Program-made: the position numbers and the translations under genes
The notes under the pieces: model-generated
Databases searched by the model: none
Seen by the model: the letters and a program-made list of their open reading frames with translations, nothing else
Told to the model about the DNA's origin: nothing
From: Brucellaceae bacterium
Lineage (GTDB): Bacteria; Pseudomonadota; Alphaproteobacteria; Rhizobiales; Rhizobiaceae
Reading direction: 5' to 3'
Length of the DNA stretch: 64,000 nucleotides
Assembly (NCBI GenBank): GCA_020637775.1
Contig: JACKJV010000004.1
Location: forward strand, 124,001 to 188,000
Shown here: piece by piece, positions 1 to 8,930 of the stretch
How the letters are laid out: each line of letters starts with the position of its first letter
How positions within the stretch are numbered: position 1 is the stretch's first letter

Positions 1-764
1 TGGGCAAGGAAATCGACCTGATCAACGGCATGCAGCTCGGCACGGTCGACATGACGATCACCGGCGAGAGCCTGCAGAACTGGGCGCCGATGGCGGCGCT
101 GCTGGCCGTGCCCTATGCCTACAAGTCGATCGAGCACATGGACGAGGTGGCCTCCGGCGAGATCGGCGACAAGATCAAGCAGCAGATCATCGACAAGGTG
201 CAGATCCGCCCGATCGCCTATTTCGCGCGCGGCCCGCGCAATCTCACCTCCAACCGTCCGATCACGTCGCCCGACGAACTCAATGGCCTGAAGATGCGCG
301 TGCCCAATGTGCCGCTGTTCGTGGATGTGTGGAGCGCGCTTGGTGCCAATCCCGGCCCGATGGCTTTCTCGGAGGTCTTCACCTCGCTGCAGAACGGCAC
401 GATCGAAGCCCAGGAAAACCCGCTGGCGCTGATCCGTTCGGCCAATTTCAACGAAGTGCAGTCGCATGTGAACATGACCGAACACGTGCGCTCCTGGATC
501 TACCTGACGATCGCCGAGAGCACCTGGAGCAAGCTGTCGGCCGAAGACCAGGCGGCGGTGATGGAAGCGGCGAAGATCGCCCAGGCCTATGAGCGCGAAC
601 TGTTCAACGCGTCGCTGGCCGATGACCGCGCCTATCTGGAAAGCAAGGGCATGACCTTTGTCGAGGTCGACGGTCCGGCATTTCAGGCCAAGGCCAAGGA
701 TGCGGTGCTGAAGAACGTCAACGACGAGATCAAGCCGATCGTGGAAGGCCTGTTCTCCAACTGA
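1..764 (+). CDS. dctP: TRAP transporter substrate-binding protein DctP (5' partial)
   Basis: This is the C-terminal part of the periplasmic solute receptor of a tripartite ATP-independent periplasmic (TRAP) transporter. The reading frame is open from base 3 to the TGA at 762-764, about 253 residues, and the start lies left of the window. Typical DctP signatures are present: the arginine region LKMRVPNVPLF that contacts the substrate carboxylate, and the segment FSEVFTSLQNGTIEAQENPL. Family members are about 320-340 residues, so roughly 70-90 residues including the signal peptide are missing. dctQ and dctM follow, which confirms the system. The sugar-acid dehydrogenase behind them suggests an aldonate or similar acid as substrate, but this is inference. 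Confidence 0.93.
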   Translation, partial: GKEIDLINGMQLGTVDMTITGESLQNWAPMAALLAVPYAYKSIEHMDEVASGEIGDKIKQQIIDKVQIRPIAYFARGPRNLTSNRPITSPDELNGLKMRVPNVPLFVDVWSALGANPGPMAFSEVFTSLQNGTIEAQENPLALIRSANFNEVQSHVNMTEHVRSWIYLTIAESTWSKLSAEDQAAVMEAAKIAQAYERELFNASLADDRAYLESKGMTFVEVDGPAFQAKAKDAVLKNVNDEIKPIVEGLFSN

Positions 765-782
765 TAGGCTTTCTTTCCGACA

Positions 783-810
783 TGGCGCCGGGCGTTCGCG
801 TCCGGCGCCA
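783..810 (+). other. Intercistronic stem-loop between dctP and dctQ
   Basis: TGGCGCCGG (783-791) pairs perfectly with CCGGCGCCA (802-810) around a 10-nt loop. No uridine run follows, so it does not look like a full terminator. Stem-loops in this position are common after receptor genes of binding-protein transporters. They are thought to stabilise the receptor mRNA or reduce read-through, so the receptor is made in excess over the membrane subunits. Confidence 0.6.
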
Positions 811-839
811 CCCTTGACACTCCCTGACCGGGGCCGTCC

Positions 840-1340
840 ATGCAGCGCTTCGTTTCCCTTCTCGTCCGGTTCAGCCGCCTTGCGACCGGCATCGCCTTCG
901 CGGTGCTGATGATCGCGGTGCTGATCCAGATCGCCGGCCGTTTCATCGGCAGTTCCCCGGTCTGGACGGAGGAACTGACGCGCTTTGCCCTGCTTTATCT
1001 CGCCGCCTTCGGTGTCGGCCTGTCGTTTCGCAATGGCGACCTCGTCAATGTCGATCTCGTTTGCGAGTCGCTGCCCGGCGCATGGCCGGCGCGGCTGCGG
1101 CTGTTTTCCGCACTGGCCACGGCGGCGCTTTGCCTGGCGCTCATCGCACCGGCCTGGAAATACACATCCATCGGCGTGATGCAGACCTCGCCGGCGCTCG
1201 GCTGGCGGATGGATTTCATGCATGCCACGATGCTGGTGCTGCTGGTGTCACTGGCCGTTTTCGCATTGGCGCGCGCCGGAGAAATGCTTCTTGGCGGGGC
1301 GGATGGCCATGCGCCTCGCGTGACCGGTGAAAACGCATGA
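840..1340 (+). CDS. dctQ: TRAP transporter small permease DctQ
   Basis: This is the small membrane subunit (166 residues) of the TRAP transporter, which forms the inner-membrane complex with DctM. Four hydrophobic segments are visible, near residues 15-35, 48-65, 85-105 and 128-147. The characteristic stretch WTEELTRFALLYLAAFG, with the conserved EE/R motif of DctQ proteins, lies after the first segment. Length is normal for the family. The gene lies 75 bp downstream of dctP and overlaps dctM by 4 bp (ATGA at 1337-1340), so the two membrane subunits are probably translationally coupled. Confidence 0.9.
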   Translation: MQRFVSLLVRFSRLATGIAFAVLMIAVLIQIAGRFIGSSPVWTEELTRFALLYLAAFGVGLSFRNGDLVNVDLVCESLPGAWPARLRLFSALATAALCLALIAPAWKYTSIGVMQTSPALGWRMDFMHATMLVLLVSLAVFALARAGEMLLGGADGHAPRVTGENA

Positions 1341-2614
1341 GCCTTGCCCTTCTCATCGGCGTCTTCGTTGCCGGTCTCGTCATCGGCATTCCCGTCGCGG
1401 TCACGCTGGGGCTTGCCTCGGCGGCCTATCTGCTGTCGGCGGGCATACCGCTTGTTGTCATGCCGCAGAAAATGTATGCGGGCATGGATGTGTTCGTGCT
1501 GCTTTGCATTCCGGGTTTCATCCTGGCCGGTAACCTGATGAATTCGGGCGGCATCACGGAACGCATCATCCGCTTCGCCAACGCCCTTGTCGGCTGGGCG
1601 CGTGGCGGGCTGGGCCTGACCAACGTGGCCGGTTCCATGCTGTTCGGCGGCATTTCCGGCACGGCAGTCGCCGATGCGGCGTCCATCGGCGGCATGATGA
1701 TACCCGGCATGAAAAAGGCCGGCTATCCGGCTGATTTCTCTGCCGCCGTCACGGCCGCGTCATCGACAGTCGGGCCGATCATCCCGCCCTCGGTGCCGAT
1801 GATCATCGTCGGCGCGCTGTCCGGCATTTCCGTGGGCAAGATGTTCCTGGCCGGAGCCGTGCCTGGCGTGCTGATGGGCCTTGCCATGATGGTGACGACC
1901 TACATCATTGCCGTGCGCAAGGGCTTTCCGCGCCAGCCCTGGCAAGGCGTGGGCGAATTGGCGCGCTCCTTCACGGGGGCGTTCTGGGCGATCTTCATGA
2001 CCGTGCTGATCATCGGCGGGCTGATGAGCGGGCTGGCCACGCCCACCGAGACAGCGGTTGTCGCCAGCGTCTATGCCCTTGTCGTCGGATGCTTCGTCTA
2101 TCGTGAACTGCCGCTGAAGGCGGTGCCGAAGATCATCATCGACAGCGCGGTCTCCTCCGCTGCCATCCTGGCGCTGGTCGGCTTCGCCAATGTTTTCGGC
2201 TGGATTCTCGTGGCCGAACGGATCCCGCAGGCGATCGCATCTTCCGTTCTGGAAATCACCGACAATAAGTTCGTCGTGATCCTGCTCATCAACATCCTGC
2301 TGCTGTTCGTCGGCATGTTCATGGAAACGATCGCCGCGCTCATCATCCTGTTCGTGCCGCTGCTGACGCTGGCGCAGGGCGTGGGCGTCGATCCGCTCCA
2401 TTTCGCCACCTTCGCCGTGCTCAACCTGATGATCGGGCTGACCACGCCGCCGGTGGGTGTGTGCCTGTTCATCTGCGCCAACATCGCCCGCCTGCCGCTG
2501 ACGCCGGTGGTCAAGGCCATTGCGCCGTTTCTTCTCACCAATATTCTGGTATTGCTGCTGGTCTCCTACGTCCCGGCAATTGCCACCTGGCTTCCCTCCG
2601 TCCTGATGGATTAG
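1337..2614 (+). CDS. dctM: TRAP transporter large permease DctM
   Basis: This is the large permease subunit (425 residues), which carries the sodium- or proton-coupled transport path. It shows about a dozen hydrophobic segments. DctM signatures include the GISGTAVADAASIG motif and PPSVPMIIVGALSG in the middle, and MIGLTTPPVGVCLFI near the C terminus. Length matches the family (about 425-430). The start overlaps the dctQ stop codon. The next gene, a zinc dehydrogenase, begins 4 bp after the stop and is therefore in the same transcript. Confidence 0.95.
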   Translation: MSLALLIGVFVAGLVIGIPVAVTLGLASAAYLLSAGIPLVVMPQKMYAGMDVFVLLCIPGFILAGNLMNSGGITERIIRFANALVGWARGGLGLTNVAGSMLFGGISGTAVADAASIGGMMIPGMKKAGYPADFSAAVTAASSTVGPIIPPSVPMIIVGALSGISVGKMFLAGAVPGVLMGLAMMVTTYIIAVRKGFPRQPWQGVGELARSFTGAFWAIFMTVLIIGGLMSGLATPTETAVVASVYALVVGCFVYRELPLKAVPKIIIDSAVSSAAILALVGFANVFGWILVAERIPQAIASSVLEITDNKFVVILLINILLLFVGMFMETIAALIILFVPLLTLAQGVGVDPLHFATFAVLNLMIGLTTPPVGVCLFICANIARLPLTPVVKAIAPFLLTNILVLLLVSYVPAIATWLPSVLMD

Positions 2615-2618
2615 GATC

Positions 2619-3665
2619 ATGTCCATGCAAACACGCGTCTGCCGCCTCTTCGACAAGCACGATATCCGCATCGAGACCGACACGGTGGGCGAACCGGGCC
2701 CCGGCGAGGTGCTGGTGGCGATTGGCGCCGGTGGTATTTGCGGTTCCGACCTTCACTATTATCACGATGGCGGGTTCGGCCCGATCCGGGTCAAGGAGCC
2801 GATCATACTTGGCCACGAGGTCGCCGGCACCGTGCAGGCCGTGGGCGAGGGCGTCACCAATGTGCAGCCGGGCGACCGGGTTGCACTGAATCCGAGCCGG
2901 CCGTGCGGGAACTGCCGCTATTGCGATGTCGGACAGTACAATCATTGCCTGAACATGCGCTTCTATGGCTCGGCCATGCGCTTTCCCCATGAACAGGGCG
3001 GCTTCCGCGACCGGATCATCGCAGAAGCGGTGCAATGCGAGACGGTGAGCGAGGGCACGTCCATTGCCGAAGCCGCCTGTTCGGAACCGCTGGCGGTCTG
3101 CGTTCATGCCGCCAACCAGGCCGGCGACCTGCAGGGCGCGCGCGTGCTGGTGACGGGGTCCGGACCCATCGGCGCGCTGTGTGCTGCCGTTGCGCGCCAG
3201 CGCGGTGCCGTGGAAGTGGTTGTCACCGACCTGCAGGACGCGACGCTTGCGGTTGCCGCGCGCATGGGGGCGACGCAGACCGTCAACGTGGCCCGCGATG
3301 GCGCGACGATGGAAACCTTCACGGCTGACAAGGGCCATTTCGACGTGGCATTCGAATGCTCCGCCGCCCCGGCCGCATTGCGCACGGCCATCACGACGGT
3401 CAGGCCCAAGGGTACCATCGTGCAGGTGGGCGTGACGGGCGACATCGCCATTCCGCTCAACCTGATCGTGTCGAAGGAAATCGCCTTGAAGGGCACGCAT
3501 CGCTTCCATCCGGAATTCGCCGAGGCGGTTCGCCTGATTGACAGCGGCGCCATCGACGTCAAGCCGATCATCACCGGCAGCTATCCGCTGGAACAGGCGC
3601 TGGAGGCCTTCGAGGCGGCGGGCGACCGGACGCGCTCCGTCAAGGTGCACCTGACGTTCGCGTGA
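2619..3665 (+). CDS. L-idonate 5-dehydrogenase-like zinc alcohol dehydrogenase
   Basis: This is a medium-chain zinc-dependent NAD(P) dehydrogenase of 348 residues, most like L-idonate 5-dehydrogenase (IdnD). Catalytic zinc ligands are visible as Cys41 (GGICGSDLHYY) and His66-Glu67 (LGHEVAG). The structural zinc site is Cys96, Cys99, Cys102 and Cys110. The Rossmann motif is GSGPIGAL, around residue 175. It starts 4 bp after dctM, so the operon probably imports a sugar acid and oxidises it in the cytoplasm. A second ATG two codons in (2625) is an alternative start. Exact substrate is uncertain: sorbitol, threonine or another polyol dehydrogenase activity cannot be excluded. Confidence 0.8.
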   Translation: MSMQTRVCRLFDKHDIRIETDTVGEPGPGEVLVAIGAGGICGSDLHYYHDGGFGPIRVKEPIILGHEVAGTVQAVGEGVTNVQPGDRVALNPSRPCGNCRYCDVGQYNHCLNMRFYGSAMRFPHEQGGFRDRIIAEAVQCETVSEGTSIAEAACSEPLAVCVHAANQAGDLQGARVLVTGSGPIGALCAAVARQRGAVEVVVTDLQDATLAVAARMGATQTVNVARDGATMETFTADKGHFDVAFECSAAPAALRTAITTVRPKGTIVQVGVTGDIAIPLNLIVSKEIALKGTHRFHPEFAEAVRLIDSGAIDVKPIITGSYPLEQALEAFEAAGDRTRSVKVHLTFA

Positions 3666-3729
3666 GCCGCAAAATGGCATCCGGCGCCGGGGCTTGCGGC
3701 CGCGGGCGCGACCTGATCCATTGCCGCCC

Positions 3730-4467
3730 ATGAACGATACATGCCCCTGTTGCGGCGCCGGCGGCCTGGATGCCGGTATGCCGCTGTTTCTGCTCGCGGC
3801 CCATGGCGAACGTGGCGGAGCAACCGGCAATGCGCGCCTTCGCGCAATCTGCCGCGAGGTTGCGCGCCTGCTTCGTGGAGAGGCGGCGGTGCGCTGCGGC
3901 GTGCTTTCAGGCGAGCCTTCGCTGGAAGGTGCCGTGGCCGGTGCCTGCGAAAGCCCTGTTTCCGTTTATCCTGTCTTCATGAGTGAAGGCTTCTTCGTGC
4001 GGGAAAGGCTGCCGGCCCGGCTTGCGGCGGCGGGCGTGAAAGCAACTGTCCTGCCGGTGCTTGGTGCCGATCCCGGCTTTGCGCAAGCGTGCGCGGCGCG
4101 GCTTGACGGGCTTGACGGCGGCGCGCCGGACCGGGTTCTCGTGGCCGCCCATGGCTCGACCAGGGACGACAGATCCCGCTGCGCCGCGGAAGCCTTTGCC
4201 AGCAGGCTGGCCTGCGCCCTTGGCGTCGCCGTGCAATGCGCCTTTCTGGAGGAACAGCCTTTCGTGGAGCAGGCGGTTCGCGCGCTCGACCACAGGGGCG
4301 CCATCGTCAGCCTGTTCGCCGGACAGGGCCTGCACGGAGCCGAGGACATGGATGCCATCATCGCGGCAAGCGGATTTGCGCCAGACAGGGTGATCGTACC
4401 GGCCGACGACACCGTTCTCGTCGCCCGGCTGGCCGCCGCGGCTTTCCTTCGCGCGCACGGGCGGTGA
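3730..4467 (+). CDS. CbiX/SirB-like protein (putative chelatase fold)
   Basis: This 245-residue protein resembles the sirohydrochlorin chelatase CbiX family. It has two halves that each carry a histidine in the motif AAHG: LLAAHGERGG (His25) and VAAHGSTRDD (His141). Duplicated CbiX halves with paired histidines form the metal-insertion site in long-form enzymes. The N terminus begins with CPCCG, which looks like half of a metal-binding knuckle and is unusual. The ATG at 3730 was chosen because it precedes that motif directly. No tetrapyrrole genes lie nearby, so a cobalt, iron or nickel chelatase role is inference. It follows the dehydrogenase by 64 bp on the same strand. Confidence 0.6.
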   Translation: MNDTCPCCGAGGLDAGMPLFLLAAHGERGGATGNARLRAICREVARLLRGEAAVRCGVLSGEPSLEGAVAGACESPVSVYPVFMSEGFFVRERLPARLAAAGVKATVLPVLGADPGFAQACAARLDGLDGGAPDRVLVAAHGSTRDDRSRCAAEAFASRLACALGVAVQCAFLEEQPFVEQAVRALDHRGAIVSLFAGQGLHGAEDMDAIIAASGFAPDRVIVPADDTVLVARLAAAAFLRAHGR

Positions 4468-4599
4468 ACACAGTGGTCATTCGCGGTTGTGGCAGGGTGA
4501 CAGGGAATTAACTTGCCAGATGCCTGAATGCGGCCCAAATAAGCGGGTGTATGGGCTTGGGGCGGCGCGCCGGACCGGCCGGCCGAGCGGGAAGCGCAC

Positions 4600-5793
4600 A
4601 TGGCATTCTGGAAACAGGTTCTCCTTACCGTCGCATTGCTGGCGATAGCCGGGCTTGGCTATGCCCGGCTCGTTCCCGGCGCGGGCGAGCAGATTGCGCG
4701 GCTCGGACTCGACCCGGCAACGATCGCACTGCTGACGGGGGCTGATCCGGCCGGCCAGGCCGGCGGCGGGCGCCAGGGCGGCGGTGGCGGACCCGGCGGG
4801 TTTGGCGGGCGCGAGGCGCTCGTTTCCGTGCAGCCTGTCACGACGGCGCGCATCAATGACCGGATCACCGCCATTGGCGACGGCGAGGCGCTGCGCTCGG
4901 TCACGGTCGTGCCGCTGGCATCCGGTGTGCTGACCGAGATCAATGTGCGCCCGGGCGAGAGGGTGGATGCGGGCACCGTGATTGCCCGGCTCGACTCCGG
5001 CAGCGAGGAAATCGCCCGCGACAGGGCCACGCTGGCGCTGAAGACGGCGCGCGATGCGCTGCGGAGGGTGGAGCGTCTTTTCGAAAGCAGGACGGCATCC
5101 CAGACGCAACTGGACGATTCACGCAATGCGGTCGCGACGGCCGAACTCGCCCTGCGCGAAGCGAAGGTCGATCTGGAAAAGCGCAGCATCGTCGCGCCGA
5201 TTTCCGGGCGGGCCGGTCTCGTTCCCGTCGAGAAGGGCGATTACGTGACCACGCAGACCGAAATCGCCACGCTCGACGACAGGTCGTCGATCCTCGTCGA
5301 TTTCTGGCTGCCGGAGCGTTTCGCGCCCATCATCACGGTGGGGCAGCCGCTCAGCGCGCATGCAGTGTCGCTGCCCGGCGAGACGTTCGAGGGTGAAGTC
5401 CAGGCGATTGGCGGGCGTATCGACCGCGCCAGCCGGACGATGCAGGTGCGCGCCCAGATCGAGAATCCCGAGGATCGCCTGCGCCCCGGCATGTCGTTCC
5501 GCGTGGAAATGCGCCTGCCGGGCGAAACCTGGCCGGCGGTCGATCCCCTTGCGATCCAATGGAGTTCCGCGGGCGCCCATGTCTGGCGCGTCACAGACGG
5601 CAAGGTGGAGCGGGTGATGGTGTCCATCATCCAGCGCAACAGCGACAGCGTGCTTGTCGACGGGCCGCTGAAAGAGGGCGAAATCGTCGTGACCGAAGGG
5701 TTGCAGTCCCTGCGCCCGGGGTCGGCCATCCGAATCCAGGGCGAGACGTTCAGGGAAGGCGAAAAGCGGCCGCAGGTGTCCGATGCAAGCTGA
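4600..5793 (+). CDS. RND efflux periplasmic adaptor (membrane fusion protein)
   Basis: This is the HlyD/AcrA-type adaptor (397 residues) of a tripartite RND efflux pump. An uncleaved N-terminal membrane anchor (about residues 5-25) is followed by a glycine-rich linker (about residues 48-70). Then comes a lipoyl half (LPLASGVLTEINVRPGERVDAG-like segment), a coiled-coil hairpin (about 125-190), the second lipoyl half (KRSIVAPISGRAGLVPVEKG) and the beta-barrel and membrane-proximal domains. It overlaps the permease gene by 11 bp. No outer-membrane factor gene is present here, so the pump probably uses a TolC homologue encoded elsewhere. A possible promoter (TTGCCA at 4513-4518 and AT-rich bases near 4537) lies upstream. 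Confidence 0.9.
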   Translation: MAFWKQVLLTVALLAIAGLGYARLVPGAGEQIARLGLDPATIALLTGADPAGQAGGGRQGGGGGPGGFGGREALVSVQPVTTARINDRITAIGDGEALRSVTVVPLASGVLTEINVRPGERVDAGTVIARLDSGSEEIARDRATLALKTARDALRRVERLFESRTASQTQLDDSRNAVATAELALREAKVDLEKRSIVAPISGRAGLVPVEKGDYVTTQTEIATLDDRSSILVDFWLPERFAPIITVGQPLSAHAVSLPGETFEGEVQAIGGRIDRASRTMQVRAQIENPEDRLRPGMSFRVEMRLPGETWPAVDPLAIQWSSAGAHVWRVTDGKVERVMVSIIQRNSDSVLVDGPLKEGEIVVTEGLQSLRPGSAIRIQGETFREGEKRPQVSDAS

Positions 5794-8700
5794 CGGTGCG
5801 AACCGGGGCAATGCCAGGGATATCGCCGCGCTGTTCGTGCGCCGGCCGGTGCTGGCCATTGTCGTCAACCTGCTGATCGTGGTCGCCGGTCTGGCCGCGC
5901 TCTATGGTGCGGAAATCCGCGAACTGCCGGAAACGGACAGCCCGGTGATCACGGTGCGTACCGATTTTTCGGGGGCCGCGCCGGAGACCATCGACCGTGA
6001 ACTGACCGCACGCATCGAGGGGGCGGCCGGCCGCGTGCCCGGCGTGCGCTCCATTTCCTCCTCCTCCTCCTTCGGACGGTCAAGCGTGACCGTCGAATTC
6101 ACCGAGGAGACCGATCTCGACATCGCCGCCTCCGACCTGCGCGATGCCATCAACCGCATTTCGCGCGACCTTCCGGACGATGCCGACGACCCGATCATCG
6201 TCAAGGCGGACGGCAATGCCCAGGCGGTGATGCGCATCGCGGTGACCTCCGAGCGCCTTACGGTGCAGCAACTCACCCTGCTGGTCGAGGACGACATCGT
6301 CGAGCGGCTGACGGCGGTGCCGGGCGTGGCGGACGTGCAGGTCTATGGCGACAGGGACGAGATCTTCCGCATCGATGTCGATCAGACCCGGCTTGCCAGC
6401 CGCGGCCTGACCGTCGCCGACCTTGCCCGCGCGCTTTCCACGGCGGCCTTCGATGCCCCGGCCGGTTCGCTGACCTCTTCCAGCCAGGATCTCGTCGTAC
6501 GGGCCACGGCGACGGTGGCTTCGAAGGAAGAGTTCGAAGCCATCGTCATCAAGGATCGTGTCCGCATCGGCGACGTGGCCAGCGTTTCGCTCGGACCCAA
6601 TCCCGGCGACAGCGCCCTGCGCGCGAACGGGGCGAACGGCGTGGGCCTTGGCATCATCCGCCAGGCCGGTTCGAACACGCTGGAAATCTCGCAGGGCGTT
6701 CGCAAGGCGGTGGACGAAATCCGAACCATCCTGCCCGACGGGGTGACGGTGAAGGTTACCTCCGACGACGCGACCTTCATTTCCGGCGCCATCAACGAGG
6801 TGGTCTATTCGCTTGCCCTGGCGATTACCATCGTCATTGCCGTGATCTTCCTGTTCCTGCTGAACGTGCGCGCAACGCTGGTGCCTGCGCTGACCATTCC
6901 CGTTGCGCTGATCGGCGCTGTCGCTGGCATCTGGCTTGCTGGGTTCTCGGTCAACATCCTGACCCTGCTCGCGCTGGTGCTGGCGACCGGCATGGTGGTC
7001 GATGATGCCATTGTCGTGCTGGAGAACATCGTCACGCGGCGCAACGAGGGCATGACCGCGCGCGCGGCGGCCGTGATCGGCACGCGCGAGGTGTTCTTCG
7101 CCGTCATCACCACCACGGCCACGCTTGCCGCCGTCTTCATCCCGATCTCGTTCCTGCCTGGCAAGGCCGGCGGCCTGTTCCGGGAATTCGGCTTCACGCT
7201 GGCGCTCTCGGTCATGCTGTCGTCCGTCGTGGCGTTGTCGCTCTGCCCGATGCTGGCGTCACGATTTCTCACCGGCCAGCCGCGCGCCAGCGACGATCGC
7301 GTGAAACCCAGCCTCATCGGACGCTTCGGCGGAATGTTGACGCGGCTGTATGCGGGTCTTCTGGAACTTTGCCTGAAGGTCCCGCTCGTGGTTATCGTTG
7401 CCGCCGTCATCGTTGCGGGCGCTGCGGTCGCTACGTTCACGACCCTGCGCCAGGAACTGACACCGCCGGAAGACCGGTCCATCGTGATTTTCATCGTGTC
7501 GGCGCCGCAGGGCGTGAGCCTCGACTACACCGCCAGCCAGGTGCGCAAGCTGGAAGCGTTGGCCGAGCCCTACAAGGCGACGGGCGAAGTGACCAATATC
7601 TTCTCCATCGCCGGGCGGCGCGGCCAGGCCAACAGCGGGTTTCTGGTCCTGACGCTGGCTCCCTGGGAGGAGCGGGATCGTTCGCAGCAGGAGATCGTGG
7701 CAGAATTGAACCGGCTGGCCGGCCAGGTTGTCGGCGTACGCGCCTTCGCCATCCAGCCCAATTCGCTGGGCATTCGCGGGGCGGGCAATGGTCTGCAGGT
7801 GGCGATTGCGGGTGACAATTACGATGAACTGGCCACGGCCGCCGACAAGGTGATGCAGCAACTGGAGCAGGAACCGCGTTTCGGGCGCATCCGGCTATCC
7901 TACGAGACGACGCAGCCGCAATTGTCCATCCAGGTGGACCGGGAGCGCGCATCGGACCTCGGCGTCGACATTTCCGGCCTGGCCGCCGTCATCCAGTCCA
8001 TGCTCGACGGGCGCGCCATCGGCTCGGTCTTCCTCAATGACCGCGCCATCGACATCAAGCTCTTGTCGACATCGAACCCGGTCAACGATCCCACGGATCT
8101 GGAGAATATCTTCATCCAGACTTCTGACGGGCGAACAGTGCCGATCTCGACCATCTCGACGCTGGAAGAGCGTCCCGTGGCGCCTTCGCTCGACCGCGAA
8201 CAGAAGCTGCGCGCCGTTTCCATCACCGCCAGCCTGTCACCGGACTTCGCGCTGGCCGATGCCATGACGCGCTTCACGGAGATCGCCACGCCTCTGCTTC
8301 CGCCGGGCGCGCGCCTGGTGCCGCTGGCCGAGGCCGCCACGCTCGACGAGACCAACAGTTCCATCGGCCTGGTCTTCGCCTTCGCCATCGTTGTGGTCCT
8401 GCTGGTGCTTTCGGCGCAGTTCGAGAGCTTTGTCTCGGCCTTCATCATCATCCTGACGGTGCCGCTCGGTCTGGCATGCGCCGTTTTCGCCATGGCGCTG
8501 ACCGGAACGAGCCTGAACGTCTATTCGCAGGTCGGACTGGTGCTGCTGGTCGGGATCATGGCCAAGAACGGCATCCTGATCGTCGAATTCGCCAATCAGC
8601 TGCGTGACCGGGGCGTCAGCGTCGCCGATGCGGCACGCCAGGCGGCGGTGCGCCGTTTGCGTCCGGTGATGATGACGATGATCTCGACCGTGCTGGGCGG

Positions 8701-8911
8701 CCTGCCGCTTGTCCTGGCGTCGGGGGCCGGCGCCGAGGCGCGTATCGCGCTTGGCTGGGTGATTGTCGGGGGGCTCGGGCTTGCGACACTCGCCACGCTG
8801 TTCGTGACGCCGGTCGCCTACCTTCTTCTGGCCCGCTTCTCCACGCCCAAGGCAGCGCAACAGGCACGGCTGGAGCGGGAACTGGCAGAGGCCGAAGCCG
8901 AGGCAGGCTGA
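5783..8911 (+). CDS. RND multidrug efflux permease (AcrB/MdtB family)
   Basis: This is the inner-membrane proton-driven exporter (1042 residues, the normal HAE1-family length). The first transmembrane helix starts at about residue 14 (RRPVLAIVVNLLIVVAGL). Transmembrane helix 4 carries the proton-relay aspartate pair in GMVVDDAIVVLENI. The second half repeats the architecture with GIMAKNGILIVEFANQ, the family D motif. Two large periplasmic loops are present. The ATG at 5783 lies inside the adaptor gene, so translation is probably coupled. The substrate is unknown. A MarR gene is convergent 19 bp downstream, but it reads from the other side and shares its promoter region with boxC, so it need not control this pump. 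Confidence 0.95.
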   Translation: MQADGANRGNARDIAALFVRRPVLAIVVNLLIVVAGLAALYGAEIRELPETDSPVITVRTDFSGAAPETIDRELTARIEGAAGRVPGVRSISSSSSFGRSSVTVEFTEETDLDIAASDLRDAINRISRDLPDDADDPIIVKADGNAQAVMRIAVTSERLTVQQLTLLVEDDIVERLTAVPGVADVQVYGDRDEIFRIDVDQTRLASRGLTVADLARALSTAAFDAPAGSLTSSSQDLVVRATATVASKEEFEAIVIKDRVRIGDVASVSLGPNPGDSALRANGANGVGLGIIRQAGSNTLEISQGVRKAVDEIRTILPDGVTVKVTSDDATFISGAINEVVYSLALAITIVIAVIFLFLLNVRATLVPALTIPVALIGAVAGIWLAGFSVNILTLLALVLATGMVVDDAIVVLENIVTRRNEGMTARAAAVIGTREVFFAVITTTATLAAVFIPISFLPGKAGGLFREFGFTLALSVMLSSVVALSLCPMLASRFLTGQPRASDDRVKPSLIGRFGGMLTRLYAGLLELCLKVPLVVIVAAVIVAGAAVATFTTLRQELTPPEDRSIVIFIVSAPQGVSLDYTASQVRKLEALAEPYKATGEVTNIFSIAGRRGQANSGFLVLTLAPWEERDRSQQEIVAELNRLAGQVVGVRAFAIQPNSLGIRGAGNGLQVAIAGDNYDELATAADKVMQQLEQEPRFGRIRLSYETTQPQLSIQVDRERASDLGVDISGLAAVIQSMLDGRAIGSVFLNDRAIDIKLLSTSNPVNDPTDLENIFIQTSDGRTVPISTISTLEERPVAPSLDREQKLRAVSITASLSPDFALADAMTRFTEIATPLLPPGARLVPLAEAATLDETNSSIGLVFAFAIVVVLLVLSAQFESFVSAFIIILTVPLGLACAVFAMALTGTSLNVYSQVGLVLLVGIMAKNGILIVEFANQLRDRGVSVADAARQAAVRRLRPVMMTMISTVLGGLPLVLASGAGAEARIALGWVIVGGLGLATLATLFVTPVAYLLLARFSTPKAAQQARLERELAEAEAEAG

Positions 8912-8930
8912 ACCGGAACGTCAGGCGCGG

